From Candidatus Endomicrobium macrotermitis (lineage in GTDB: Bacteria; Elusimicrobiota; Endomicrobiia; Endomicrobiales; Endomicrobiaceae), in NCBI GenBank assembly GCA_031271405.1, contig JAISVT010000055.1, forward strand, positions 1-39,879: 39,879 nucleotides of DNA, read 5' to 3'. How positions within the stretch are numbered: position 1 is the stretch's first letter; every line of letters starts with the position of its first letter. The notes beneath the pieces are model-generated. The model was not told where the DNA came from. It saw only the letters and a program-made list of their open reading frames with translations, and searched no databases. A program made the translations under genes and the position numbers. Positions 1 through 9,938 of the stretch are shown here, in pieces.

Positions 1-1092
1 CTTGGCCATTCCTGTAAAATTCCTTAAAAATAAAAATATAATTACCAGATATGCAAACATCGGGATATACATTCTGTTTCCGTGAAAGGTAATTCTGCTG
101 ATTTTATCGTCTCCGGAAATAAAATTCGGAAGAAGGATGATTAACGGCAACAAAAGATAGAATAATATTTCTTTCACGCCATTTTTATCCTTTTTGTAAA
201 ATGCCGCAAACAGCGATAGTAAAACCGAAATAATCCCCAGAATAAAAATTTTTATATCGCTATGCTCCGCCATCGGGCTTCTAAGGAAAAAAATTGCCGA
301 TATATGGTCGAAAAAAGCTGCGATATTCAACGGATTTCCGAATTCGAAATGCAAACTGTAACCCGTATCGGCCAGAACATTCGCTCTTGCAAAAAGGAAA
401 ACGGCCAAACATAAAGCCCATATGGCATATACGTAAAATTTTAAGCGGCCGGAATCTTTGTTTTTATGCGTTATATGGTATAAAAACAATATGAACGGAA
501 CCGTAACGGCGGATTCTTTCGTAAAAAGGCAAAATAAAAGAAAAAGAATATGAGTCAAAAGAAAAACCGGTTTTCCCGAGCGTATATATTCTATGAAGCA
601 AATCAAACACGCAATAAAATATATAAAAAGCAATGAGTCGTTTCTTCCCGGAATCCAGGCTACGGTTTGAACCGCCACTGGATGAACCGCAAACAAAACA
701 GCCGCCAAAAAAGACAGAGTTTTGTCGAAATTAAGGTATCTTCTGAAAAATAATAGAATAAGAACCGAAGAAATAACATGCAGAAAAACATTTGTCAGAT
801 GCGCAAAGCTCTCGGATTCACCGGCAATTTTATGGTCTGTTATAAAGGATATTGCAAGCATCGGGCGGTAATAGAGAATAGACTTCGTTTTCCAGAAAAT
901 GTCATTTTTAAACGCGTCTTTAAAAACCGACGGCGAATCATATTTCTCCGCGCATATATGTATGAGAAGTTTGTCGTCAAGATTGGTAATCCCGTAATTT
1001 ATAGTTTTAGAGTAAACGGCAAAGGCTATAAAGGCCGTAAAAAAATAAGGCAGAAGCGGCAATAAACGTCCGGAAATTTTTTTAATCTTCAT
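1..1092 (-). CDS. Multi-pass membrane protein, TMTC/GT39-like glycosyltransferase, C-terminus cut by window edge
   Basis: An uninterrupted minus-strand frame runs from an ATG at 1092-1090 through 364 codons and leaves the window without a stop, so the 3' end is missing. The protein has many hydrophobic segments. An early acidic pair follows the first membrane segment (LDDKLLI, residues 39-45). A motif HPVAVQTVAWIPGRND (residues 137-152) resembles the conserved HPxHxEAVAWISGR loop of TMTC/O-mannosyltransferase-like membrane proteins of the GT39/GT-C type. Such proteins move sugars from lipid carriers in the membrane; the substrate here is unknown. It is a distant paralogue of the protein at 2918-4426, which shares the DD motif and an equivalent AVSPVxxNAV...ARGH loop. 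No Shine-Dalgarno precedes the ATG and a TATAAT lies nine bases upstream. The membrane nature is certain; the enzyme class is inferred. Confidence 0.8.
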   Translation of the reverse strand, partial: MKIKKISGRLLPLLPYFFTAFIAFAVYSKTINYGITNLDDKLLIHICAEKYDSPSVFKDAFKNDIFWKTKSILYYRPMLAISFITDHKIAGESESFAHLTNVFLHVISSVLILLFFRRYLNFDKTLSFLAAVLFAVHPVAVQTVAWIPGRNDSLLFIYFIACLICFIEYIRSGKPVFLLTHILFLLFCLFTKESAVTVPFILFLYHITHKNKDSGRLKFYVYAIWALCLAVFLFARANVLADTGYSLHFEFGNPLNIAAFFDHISAIFFLRSPMAEHSDIKIFILGIISVLLSLFAAFYKKDKNGVKEILFYLLLPLIILLPNFISGDDKISRITFHGNRMYIPMFAYLVIIFLFLRNFTGMAK

Positions 1093-1101
1093 AATCAGGA
1101 C

Positions 1102-1107
1102 ATTATA
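1102..1107 (-). promoter_or_regulatory. -10 box TATAAT for the left-edge membrane protein
   Basis: On the minus strand TATAAT is followed by nine bases and then the ATG at 1092. The expected transcription start is within two or three bases of the start codon, giving an almost leaderless mRNA. No good -35 box is visible. Confidence 0.5.
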
Positions 1108-1113
1108 ATATAA

Positions 1114-2658
<1,545 letters not shown>

Positions 2659-2680
2659 AAATTGCTTTTAAGAGGAAAAG

Positions 2681-2902
2681 ATGCCGTTATTTGAATTTAT
2701 ATGCGGTAAATGCGGTAAAGAATTCGAAACGCTGGTTTTAAGCGGGGATGAAAGTACGGAATGCCCTTTTTGCAAAAGCGGCGAAGTTACGAAACTGTTT
2801 TCAAGTTTTTCATCTGTTTCGCCCGCGTCAACATGCGCCAATGCCGATATTTGCCGTCCGAAATCAAGGCATAAATGTTCCGGCGGATGCTGCAATCATT
2901 AG
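2681..2902 (+). CDS. FmdB-family zinc-ribbon regulatory-type protein
   Basis: A 73-residue protein starting MPLFEFICGKCGKEFE, the typical FmdB/putative regulatory zinc-ribbon N-terminus, with two CxxC knuckles (CGKC and CPFC) that would bind one zinc. The tail is Ser-rich, then Cys/His-rich (CANADIC, CSGGCCNH), which could add a second metal site. FmdB proteins were named from a formamidase operon but their biochemical role is not settled; many bacteria carry such a gene beside housekeeping genes. A GAGGA ribosome-binding site precedes the ATG. It follows guaB by 22 bases and precedes the next membrane protein by 15, so the three probably share a transcript. Confidence 0.88.
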   Translation: MPLFEFICGKCGKEFETLVLSGDESTECPFCKSGEVTKLFSSFSSVSPASTCANADICRPKSRHKCSGGCCNH

Positions 2903-2917
2903 GAGTTAACGGCGCGT

Positions 2918-4426
2918 ATGGAGGAAACGAATAAAAACCTTGAAAAGAGAAGATTTCTTTTTCCCGTATTGATTCTTGCGGTTGTTACGGCAATGGTCTA
3001 TCTCGGAAATTATTCCAATGATTACGGATATTATGACGATTATAAAGAAATTGTTTCAAACGAGTATGTCCACCCTTCGGTAAAAGAAGCGTCCGAATTA
3101 TTTACGAACATAGAATCCTTTCATTTTTACGTTCCGCTTAAACACCTTGCGAATTACGTCTTAAACGGCATATCTTTTTTGAATCCGCACATTTCTCATC
3201 TGTTCAGCGATTTTCTGCATATATTCAACGTTATTTTGTGTTATCTTCTTATCATAAAACTGTCAAAATCTTATAAAACCGCATTTTTAACGGCTTTGAT
3301 GTTTGCCGTTTCTCCGGTATGCTCCAACGCCGTCAACGAGATTGCCGCAAGGGGGCATTTATTCACCGCCTTTTTCGGAATGCTGTCGTTTTATATGTAT
3401 ATATTAGCCGACGCTAAAGGATTAAAACGCAATCAGGGACTATATTTTTTGGCCGCTTCCGTACTCTTTTATTTAACCGGCTTATTTTTTTGGGCTACCA
3501 TAATCCTTTTGCCCGTATTATTTGCCGTTTATGAGTTTGCCAAAGAAAAACGCCTTCCGGTTAAAACAATATGTTTGAAAATCTCGCCTTTTCTCGCAAA
3601 AGCCTTTATCGTTTTTTTGATAAACATCTATATTTCGTATTTGAAGCACAGCGCGCAAACGCAGTCCGCGGCTTTTGACAACGGCCTTATATTTTCTTTA
3701 AACCTTTTCGGCTGGCAGTCGCTTTACAAAATTCCCGCTTTGATAGCCGATTACATAACTTACTGTTTTGTCCCTCCGTTTTTTGACATAGTTTTTGCTC
3801 CTCCTTTGCAGAATTTCTTTCAAAGCCCGTTAAAATACATCTTTGCATTTGTAATTTTAGCCGCGTACTCGGCAGTTACCGTGTATATATGTAAAAAAGA
3901 CAAAACTTTTCTTTTCGGAGCCGCGATATTTGCAGTTTTTTTGCTTCCCGGGCTTGTTTTTATGTATAAAACCGAACTGTTGTCTTTGAGGTATATGTAC
4001 ACGGCTTCGATAGGCATATTTTTTACGGTATTTGTTTTTGCAGACATTGCGCTTCAAAAATTTTCACAAAACAAATTTTTCCCCGCTTTAAAGAGGTTCG
4101 GCATTTATATTGCCGTTATATGGTTTTTTTATGCCGCGTCTGACAGCTATTTCCGCAAATACGCGTGGGCAAACCCGAAAACCGTCACTGACGCCATGAT
4201 ATCAAACGGAGATCTGGCGGAAGTTTACGGCTGGTTTTTAAAAATCAACTGGGAAAAAGACCTTTTGCTTAACAGGCAATACCTTATAAAAGCCAAAGAA
4301 ACCCTTGAAAAAAATAAAACCGGATATGACCTGCAATACGGTTTGGTAAACCAAAACATCACCGGAAGGATCCTATATATAGATGCGTTTTTACAGTCCC
4401 TTGATAAAAATAATCCCGATAAATGA
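2918..4426 (+). CDS. Multi-pass membrane protein, TMTC/GT39-like
   Basis: A 502-residue protein with about ten hydrophobic segments. After the first segment (about residues 13-29) comes an acidic DDY motif typical of the first extracytoplasmic loop of GT-C/GT39-like enzymes. The segment FAVSPVCSNAVNEIAARGH aligns by eye with the HPVAVQTVAWIPGRND loop of the left-edge paralogue, but its His and Trp positions have drifted. The C-terminal 90 residues are soluble, with a helical segment reminiscent of tetratricopeptide-like tails (EKDLLLNRQYLIKAKETLEKN). The likely role is transfer or handling of a lipid-linked sugar at the inner membrane; no substrate can be assigned. A weak AGGAG lies 12 bases upstream of the ATG. 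The stop codon TGA forms part of the next extended -10 element. Confidence 0.8.
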   Translation: MEETNKNLEKRRFLFPVLILAVVTAMVYLGNYSNDYGYYDDYKEIVSNEYVHPSVKEASELFTNIESFHFYVPLKHLANYVLNGISFLNPHISHLFSDFLHIFNVILCYLLIIKLSKSYKTAFLTALMFAVSPVCSNAVNEIAARGHLFTAFFGMLSFYMYILADAKGLKRNQGLYFLAASVLFYLTGLFFWATIILLPVLFAVYEFAKEKRLPVKTICLKISPFLAKAFIVFLINIYISYLKHSAQTQSAAFDNGLIFSLNLFGWQSLYKIPALIADYITYCFVPPFFDIVFAPPLQNFFQSPLKYIFAFVILAAYSAVTVYICKKDKTFLFGAAIFAVFLLPGLVFMYKTELLSLRYMYTASIGIFFTVFVFADIALQKFSQNKFFPALKRFGIYIAVIWFFYAASDSYFRKYAWANPKTVTDAMISNGDLAEVYGWFLKINWEKDLLLNRQYLIKAKETLEKNKTGYDLQYGLVNQNITGRILYIDAFLQSLDKNNPDK

Positions 4427-4432
4427 TATAAT
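4424..4432 (+). promoter_or_regulatory. Extended -10 (TGATATAAT) upstream of dnaE
   Basis: The TGA stop of the preceding gene is followed directly by TATAAT, giving the extended -10 form TGN-TATAAT. TTGATA at 4401-4406 lies 20 bases upstream, too far for a standard -35, so the extended -10 probably carries recognition. It would give a dnaE leader of roughly 90 bases. Confidence 0.5.
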
Positions 4433-4448
4433 AAACAGCAAATATTGA

Positions 4449-4514
4449 AATTACGAATAAAAAGCAGTTTGTTGTTGCCGTTAATTCGTAATTCGGCATT
4501 CGAAATTCGTAATT
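4449..4514 (+). repeat. AATTCGTAATT repeats in the dnaE leader
   Basis: AATTCGTAATT occurs at 4483-4493 and again at 4504-4514, 21 bases apart, and its ten-base inverse (AATTACGAAT) lies at 4449-4458. The inverted copies can fold as a hairpin in the leader. This may be a dispersed intergenic repeat rather than a regulator of dnaE. Confidence 0.55.
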
Positions 4515-4531
4515 GCCTTTTCAGGGGTTTT

Positions 4532-7500
4532 ATGGCTGCGGAATTTATCCATCTTCACAATCATACCGAATATTCTCTTCTTGACGGCGCCTGCAGGATC
4601 ACCAACGCGGACGGCAAACCGGGAGAGCTTTTTGACGTTATAGCAAAAGAACACAAAATGCCCGCGCTTGCCATTACGGATCACGGAAATATGTACGGGG
4701 CTATGGAATTCTATTGGGCGGCTATAAAAAGCGGGATAAAACCCATTATAGGCTGCGAAGTTTATGTTGCTCCGAAATCCCGTTTTGACAGGGAAACCGA
4801 TAAAAGCTCCGATGAAGGCAGATACAATCATTTGACTCTTCTTGCCAAAGATTTTAAAGGGTATCAAAACTTAATGCGCATAGTAAGTATAGGTTTTACC
4901 GAAGGCTTTTATTATAAACCCAGGGTAGATAAGGAAATTTTGCAGAAATACGGGCAGGGAATAATTGCCATGTCCGGCTGTTTGGCCGGAGAAACGGCTT
5001 CGCTGCTGCTTAAGGGAAATAAAGAAAAAGCCTTAAATACGGCTGTTTTTTACCGCGATTTGTTCGGGAAAGAAAATTTTTATATTGAAATTATGGATAA
5101 CGGGCTGCCAGACCAGCAAAAAATAATCCCGGACTTGCTCGAACTTTCAAAAACTGCGGGCATTCCTCTTGTGGCGACAAACGACTGCCATTACCTCAGG
5201 AAAGAAGACGCCGCGGTTCAGGACATTTTGCTTTGCATAGGCACGCAGAGAACTCTTAACGACGTAAACAGAATGCGTTTCGATTCGGATATGTTTTATT
5301 TCCGTTCTCCCGAAGAAATGGCAAAGACGTTTTCATATGCTCCCGAAGCGTTAAAAAACACTCTTGAAATCGCGGAGAAAGTAAATATAGAAATTAATTC
5401 CGACAAACTCCTTTTGCCGAGTTTTCCCATACCCGCGGAATATAAGACCGATTCCCAATATCTTGAAAAACTCTGCAAAGAGGGGCTGAAACGCCGCTAC
5501 AAAAACTTATCGCAGGTTCACGAAGACAGGCTTAAACACGAGCTCGGCGTTATAAATAAAATGGGTTTTGCGTCTTACTTTTTGATAGTTTCCGATTTTA
5601 TACAATACGCTAAAAACAGCTCGATTCCCGTAGGCCCCGGCAGAGGCTCGGCCGCAGGGTCCATGGTCGCTTACGTTTTGGGCATTACGGACATCTGCCC
5701 TTTAAAGTACAATCTGCTTTTTGAAAGATTTTTAAACCCCGACAGGCGTTCAATGCCAGATATAGACGTTGATATTGCCGACGCCGGGCGCGAAGACGTC
5801 ATAAATTACGTACGCAAAAAATACGGCGAAGAAAAATGCGCCCAAATCATAACTTTCGGTTCCATGCAGGCGCGCCAGGCCATAAAAGACGCGGCAAGGG
5901 TTATGGAATTTACGCCAACGGAATCGAACAATATCGCAAAACTCGTGCCTATGGGCGCTACTATCGCCGAAGCGCTGAACGCGGGCGGCGATTTGGTAAA
6001 ACTTGTAAAAGCGGACGCCAGAGTCGAAAAACTGATTTCTACGGCCAGAAAAATAGAAGGTTTAAAAAGAAATACGGGCGTTCATGCCGCGGGTATGCTT
6101 ATAGCAAACGAAGAAATAGTAAACTATTCGCCGCTTGCGATAAGCGCGAAAGACAAAGACATTGTCACCACGCAGTACGACGGCGAAACGCTTCCGCAGC
6201 TGGGCCTTTTGAAAATGGATTTTCTGGGGCTGCGCAACTTGACTATCATCGACGACTGCGTTAAGATGATACAGAAAAAAGAGCCGGGTTTTAACATAGA
6301 CGATATTTCGCTTGAAGACAAAAAAACTTACGAACTTTTAAGCAAAGCTCAGACAATGGGCGTGTTTCAGCTTGAAAGCAAAGGCATGCGCGACCTTATA
6401 AGAAAATTGAAGCCGAGCGGCATAGACGACGTCATAGCTTTGGTCGCTTTGTACCGCCCCGGGCCTATGGGTTCGGGAATGCTTGACGATTTTGTCAACC
6501 GCAAACACGGCAGAACGCCGATAGTTTACGATCATCCGCTTCAGGAGCCGATTTTAAAGGATACTTACGGCGTTATTTTGTATCAGGAACAGGTTATGAG
6601 GATGTCCGTCGATTTGGCGGGCTTTACTCCCGGCGAGGCCGACGGACTGCGCAAGGCGATGAGTAAAAAAATCGCCGAAATAATGGAAAAACAGAGAAGC
6701 AAATTCATAGACGGCGCCGCTTCGAAAAAAATAGACAAAAAAACAGCCGAAAAAATATTTAACGATATAGTGCAGTTTGCGGGCTACGGCTTTAACAAGT
6801 CCCATTCCGCGGCCTACGGAGTGGTCGCCTACAGAACGGCTTTTTTGAAAGCGAATTATCCTCTCGAATACCTTACCGCGCTTTTGAATTCGGAGATCGG
6901 GCGTTCCGCGGTAAAAGACAACGAAGACAGCAAACTCGTTATGTATATCGAAGACGCGGAAAATTTCGGGATAAAAATACTTCCGCCGGACATTCAGCAT
7001 TCCGGCAGCAAATTTAAAACGGAAAACGGAAACATACGTTTCGGAATGCTTGCCGTAAAAGGCGTGGGCGAGGGCGTGACTTCGGCTATAGAAGAGGCGA
7101 GAAGCGGCGGGGAATTTAAAAGCTGGGACGATTTCCTGCAAAGGATAGATTTGAAGTCCGTAAATAAAAAAGCTCTTGAAAATCTGGCTAAAGCCGGGGT
7201 TTTCGACTCTTTCGGAAAAAATAAATTTGAAATAAGGGCGGACATAATCGCAAGCATAGACAAATCCGTTGACGCCGCGGCAAAAATCAAGGCGGAGAAA
7301 GAATCGTCGCAGGGATTTTTGTTCGGAGGAGACGAAGCCGTCAATAATTTAATCACACTTAAAAAAGCGGACAAGCCTTTGGAAACCCTTGAGGCTCTCG
7401 GTTTTGAAAAAGAGGTTCTTGGTTTTTATATTTCGGGACACCCTTTGACTCCGCGTAAAAGGGAACTGGTGGCATATTCCAATTACAGCCTCGACAGGCT

Positions 7501-8053
7501 TCCCGTTCCTAAGCCGAACGTGGATTTTAAAAACGCCCAGATAGTAAGAGTGGCGGGGATGATAGCTTCGGTAAAAAAACTCGTTTCAAAAACGAAAAAG
7601 GAGCCTTACGCAAGATTTAAACTCGAAGATTTGCACGGCAGCGTGGATATAGTAATGTTTCCCAAGAAATACGAACAATTGCAGAATTATCTCGTTCAAA
7701 ACAGCGTGGTGGTCGTGAAAGGCCTGCTTATGGGCACGGACGCGCTTCCCGAAATTACCGTTGAAGAAATAATGACCATAGACGAAGCGAAACGCAAATT
7801 TCAGCCGAACTGCGGCGAAGTGCATGTAAAACTTTCAACTACAAGATCCGACGATTCTTTAATAGATGAACTGAAGGAAGTTTTTGCCCGCCATAAAGGC
7901 AAAGCCAAGGTGTTTTTGGATTTGGATGATCCGTCGCACGGAGTTTACAGGATAGAGACGGGATTTTTATCGGATTGTTCCGATAATTTTATAAACGATA
8001 TCGAAAAAATAGTCGGAACGAAAGACATAGTCGAACTGCATTATAACAGTTAG
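4532..8053 (+). CDS. dnaE: DNA polymerase III alpha subunit
   Basis: Replicative C-family polymerase, 1173 residues, typical DnaE1 length. The PHP domain opens with FIHLHNHTEYSLLDG (His7, His9, His11). The palm carries PGRGSAAGSMVAY, then PDIDVDI with candidate catalytic Asp412 and Asp414, and LKMDFLGLRNL with Asp563. The fingers contain VALYRPGPMGSGM and GFNKSHSAAYGVVAY. Later come a helix-hairpin-helix region (about residues 790-850) and an OB-fold (about 970-1060). The ATG at 4532 is chosen because TCAGGGG precedes it and homologues start just before the FIHLHNHT motif; an in-frame TTG at 4445 would add 29 residues encoded by repeat sequence. It stands alone between a membrane protein gene and serS. 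Confidence 0.97.
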   Translation: MAAEFIHLHNHTEYSLLDGACRITNADGKPGELFDVIAKEHKMPALAITDHGNMYGAMEFYWAAIKSGIKPIIGCEVYVAPKSRFDRETDKSSDEGRYNHLTLLAKDFKGYQNLMRIVSIGFTEGFYYKPRVDKEILQKYGQGIIAMSGCLAGETASLLLKGNKEKALNTAVFYRDLFGKENFYIEIMDNGLPDQQKIIPDLLELSKTAGIPLVATNDCHYLRKEDAAVQDILLCIGTQRTLNDVNRMRFDSDMFYFRSPEEMAKTFSYAPEALKNTLEIAEKVNIEINSDKLLLPSFPIPAEYKTDSQYLEKLCKEGLKRRYKNLSQVHEDRLKHELGVINKMGFASYFLIVSDFIQYAKNSSIPVGPGRGSAAGSMVAYVLGITDICPLKYNLLFERFLNPDRRSMPDIDVDIADAGREDVINYVRKKYGEEKCAQIITFGSMQARQAIKDAARVMEFTPTESNNIAKLVPMGATIAEALNAGGDLVKLVKADARVEKLISTARKIEGLKRNTGVHAAGMLIANEEIVNYSPLAISAKDKDIVTTQYDGETLPQLGLLKMDFLGLRNLTIIDDCVKMIQKKEPGFNIDDISLEDKKTYELLSKAQTMGVFQLESKGMRDLIRKLKPSGIDDVIALVALYRPGPMGSGMLDDFVNRKHGRTPIVYDHPLQEPILKDTYGVILYQEQVMRMSVDLAGFTPGEADGLRKAMSKKIAEIMEKQRSKFIDGAASKKIDKKTAEKIFNDIVQFAGYGFNKSHSAAYGVVAYRTAFLKANYPLEYLTALLNSEIGRSAVKDNEDSKLVMYIEDAENFGIKILPPDIQHSGSKFKTENGNIRFGMLAVKGVGEGVTSAIEEARSGGEFKSWDDFLQRIDLKSVNKKALENLAKAGVFDSFGKNKFEIRADIIASIDKSVDAAAKIKAEKESSQGFLFGGDEAVNNLITLKKADKPLETLEALGFEKEVLGFYISGHPLTPRKRELVAYSNYSLDRLPVPKPNVDFKNAQIVRVAGMIASVKKLVSKTKKEPYARFKLEDLHGSVDIVMFPKKYEQLQNYLVQNSVVVVKGLLMGTDALPEITVEEIMTIDEAKRKFQPNCGEVHVKLSTTRSDDSLIDELKEVFARHKGKAKVFLDLDDPSHGVYRIETGFLSDCSDNFINDIEKIVGTKDIVELHYNS

Positions 8054-8185
8054 GAATTAACGGTCCAAGGCCGTTGCCGGGAATCCGCTGTTGCCGTTAA
8101 AAGATACAAAAAATAACAAATCGTTTTTAGTAAAAATGGATACCCGGTAACAACATTCGGGTATGACAAGAATCGGGAGTTTTAA
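8054..8185. repeat. Intergenic palindromic repeats between dnaE and serS
   Basis: The 132-base gap holds TTAACGG...CCGTTAA-type inverted segments (about 8058-8100) followed by an ATGACA-family element at 8122-8168. That element begins GTTTTTAGTAAAAATGGAT, contains the inverted pair ATACCCG/CGGGTAT and ends in ATGACA. No coding sequence is visible. The serS ribosome-binding site CGGGAG lies directly after the element. Confidence 0.6.
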
Positions 8186-9460
8186 ATGTTAGACATCAAG
8201 TTTATAAGAGAGAATCTTAAAGCCGCGGAAACGGCGATGAAAAACAGAAATCAGGATATAAATTTCGAAAGGCTGCTCGCTTGGGACTCCGAAAGACGCG
8301 CGGCAATCGGCGACATTGAGCAGTTAAGGCTTAAAAGAAATCAAAAATCCGAAGAAGTCGGAAAACTCAAAAGAGAAAAACAGGAGCCGTCCCCCGAACT
8401 TCTTGCCGAGATTAATCTTATAAGAGACTCCATACAGGAACGCGAAAAATCGCTTTTGATGGTTGAAAGCCATATGGAGGATTTTTTGCTGAGAATCCCG
8501 AACATTCCGGACGGCAGCGTTCCCGTGGGAAAAGACGAAAAAGACAATAAAATCGTGCGTTTTGCCGGAGATCCGATAAAGCATTCTTTTAAATCGAAAT
8601 GCCACTGGGAAATCGGCGAAAAACTGGGAATTCTGGATTTTGCCACGGCGTCGAAAATTTCCGGTTCCCGCTTTGCCGTTTTGAAAAACGAAGGCTGCGC
8701 TTTGGAAAGAGCGGTTATAAATTTTTTTATAGATACTCATAAAGAAAAAGGATACTCGGAAATAATGACTCCGTATCTGGTCAACAGGATTTCCATGCAG
8801 GGCACGGGACAGCTTCCGAAATTCGAAGAAGACGCGTTTAAATGCGCGCAGGATGATTTATATCTTATCCCGACGGCGGAAGTTCCGGTAACCAATATTT
8901 ACAGGGGCGAAGCTTTGGACGAATCCGAACTTCCGAAAAAGTACGTTTCGTATTCCGCTTGTTTCAGGCGCGAAGCCGGTTCTTACGGAAAAGACACCAA
9001 AGGGCTTATAAGAAACCATCAGTTCAATAAAGTCGAAATCGTTAAATTCGTGCAGCCCGAAAGCTCCATGGACGAACTCGAATCTCTTGTCGCGGACGCG
9101 GGAAACGTTTTGGAAAAGCTGGGTCTTCCGTACAGGGTTTCTCTGCTTTGCACCGGAGACATGGGTTTTGCGTCTGCGAAAACTTACGATTTGGAAGTAT
9201 GGCTTGCGGGAGAAAACGCGTACAGGGAAATTTCGTCCTGTTCGAACTTTAAAGATTTTCAGGCGAGAAGAATGGATATAAAAGTAAAATACGCGCAAAA
9301 TAAGAAAAGAGAATTTCTGCACACGCTCAACGGTTCCGGAGTCGCCGTCGGAAGAACGTTTGCCGCGATACTTGAAAATTTCCAGCAGGAAGACGGCTCC
9401 GTCGTGATCCCGGAAGTTTTGAGAAAATATACGGGCTTCGACGTGATAAAACCGAAATAA
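8186..9460 (+). CDS. serS: Seryl-tRNA synthetase
   Basis: Charges tRNA-Ser with serine using ATP; class II synthetase, 424 residues. The N-terminal antiparallel coiled-coil arm that reaches the long variable arm of tRNA-Ser spans about residues 30-100 (charged heptads [20 protein letters not shown] and onward). The catalytic core has the motif 2 region ([21 protein letters not shown], split here as [13 protein letters not shown] then [13 protein letters not shown]) and motif 3 ([18 protein letters not shown]). CGGGAG stands eight bases before the ATG. It is followed by a strong hairpin terminator. One of its substrates, tRNA-Ser(GCU), is encoded at 15754-15845. Confidence 0.97.
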   Translation: MLDIKFIRENLKAAETAMKNRNQDINFERLLAWDSERRAAIGDIEQLRLKRNQKSEEVGKLKREKQEPSPELLAEINLIRDSIQEREKSLLMVESHMEDFLLRIPNIPDGSVPVGKDEKDNKIVRFAGDPIKHSFKSKCHWEIGEKLGILDFATASKISGSRFAVLKNEGCALERAVINFFIDTHKEKGYSEIMTPYLVNRISMQGTGQLPKFEEDAFKCAQDDLYLIPTAEVPVTNIYRGEALDESELPKKYVSYSACFRREAGSYGKDTKGLIRNHQFNKVEIVKFVQPESSMDELESLVADAGNVLEKLGLPYRVSLLCTGDMGFASAKTYDLEVWLAGENAYREISSCSNFKDFQARRMDIKVKYAQNKKREFLHTLNGSGVAVGRTFAAILENFQQEDGSVVIPEVLRKYTGFDVIKPK

Positions 9461-9469
9461 ACGGCAGCT

Positions 9470-9483
9470 TGAAGTTAACTTCA
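9470..9483. repeat. 14-base perfect palindrome after serS
   Basis: TGAAGTTAACTTCA at 9470-9483, followed by CTCTTCA, belongs to the AGTGAA/TTCACT-rich intergenic repeats also seen at 11933-12002, 25157-25173 and 36106-36122. Confidence 0.5.
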
Positions 9484-9516
9484 CTCTTCAGGCTTTTAAA
9501 CTTTAAACCGGCAAAT

Positions 9517-9550
9517 AAGAAAACCGCCCCTTTTAGGAGGCGGTTTTCTT
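9517..9550. terminator. Bidirectional intrinsic terminator between serS and the basic mini-protein gene
   Basis: AAGAAAACCGCC at 9517-9528 pairs with GGCGGTTTTCTT at 9539-9550 around a ten-base loop. T-rich tails lie on both strands, so it can end serS on plus and the small Lys-rich gene on minus. Confidence 0.88.
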
Positions 9551-9568
9551 ATAGATACTGAAGACGGT

Positions 9569-9703
9569 TTACTTCTTTTTTTTCGGAGCAGCTTTTTTCT
9601 TCTTGGGAGCTGCTTTCTTTTTCGCTACGACTTTTTTCTTCTTCGGCGCCGCTTTCTTCTTGCACCCGCAAGCCATTGTAGGCTCCTTTTTGCCTTTCGG
9701 CAT
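9569..9703 (-). CDS. Small Lys/Ala/Pro-rich basic protein, histone H1-tail-like
   Basis: Minus-strand frame of 44 codons from the ATG at 9703. A second in-frame ATG at 9676 would give a 35-residue product starting MACGCKKKAAP. The sequence is built from repeated KKKAAPKKKK blocks with one VVA interruption and ends in KKKK, so it is extremely basic with no hydrophobic core. Proteins of this composition (histone H1 C-terminal tails, AlgP, bacterial Lys-rich tails) bind nucleic acid, so a nucleoid- or RNA-binding role is inferred. A CGC pair near the start could bind metal or form a disulfide. Both starts have ribosome-binding sites: GGAG seven bases before the first, AAGGAG six before the second. 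The GGAG of the first lies beside a TCCGCC/GGCGGA hairpin at 9712-9725. A TATAAT on the minus strand at 9731-9736 could be its -10. Convergent with serS. Confidence 0.72.
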   Translation of the reverse strand: MPKGKKEPTMACGCKKKAAPKKKKVVAKKKAAPKKKKAAPKKKK

Positions 9704-9711
9704 TTTTAATC

Positions 9712-9725
9712 TCCGCCTTGGCGGA
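9712..9725 (-). promoter_or_regulatory. Leader hairpin next to the ribosome-binding site of the basic mini-protein
   Basis: TCCGCC at 9712-9717 and GGCGGA at 9720-9725 form a six-pair stem that includes part of the GGAG preceding the upstream ATG. Folding would hide that site and favour the internal ATG at 9676. Confidence 0.4.
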
Positions 9726-9736
9726 AGTTAATTATA

Positions 9737-9902
9737 ACGCTATTGTAATAAAAGGGAATTAAAAAAGCAATAGTTTTTATTTTTTTCGGGCGGGAAATTA
9801 ATTTTTTGCATTTTTAATTTTTTCAGTCATCGACGGGGAGACGGCGTTTTATTTCGCCCGGCGGAAAAATATTTTTTTCATCGGGAGTTTTTAAAGCCGC
9901 TA
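9737..9902. other. AT-rich intergenic stretch without a recognisable gene
   Basis: Apart from the minus-strand TATAAT just before it and the MATE promoter just after, no coding frame, clear hairpin terminator or RNA gene is visible. It contains several poly-A and poly-T runs. Confidence 0.5.
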
Positions 9903-9931
9903 TTCACACTTCGTTTTTTAGTTTGTAGAAT
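9903..9931 (+). promoter_or_regulatory. Promoter of the MATE gene, leaderless
   Basis: TTCACA at 9903-9908, a 17-base spacer and TAGAAT at 9926-9931, then seven bases to the ATG. Transcription should begin at the start codon. No Shine-Dalgarno is present. Confidence 0.6.
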
Positions 9932-9938
9932 ATGAATC

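Noticed and set aside
6554-7141. Long antisense frame within dnaE
   Set aside because: Shadow of dnaE codon usage; no family similarity and no ribosome-binding site.
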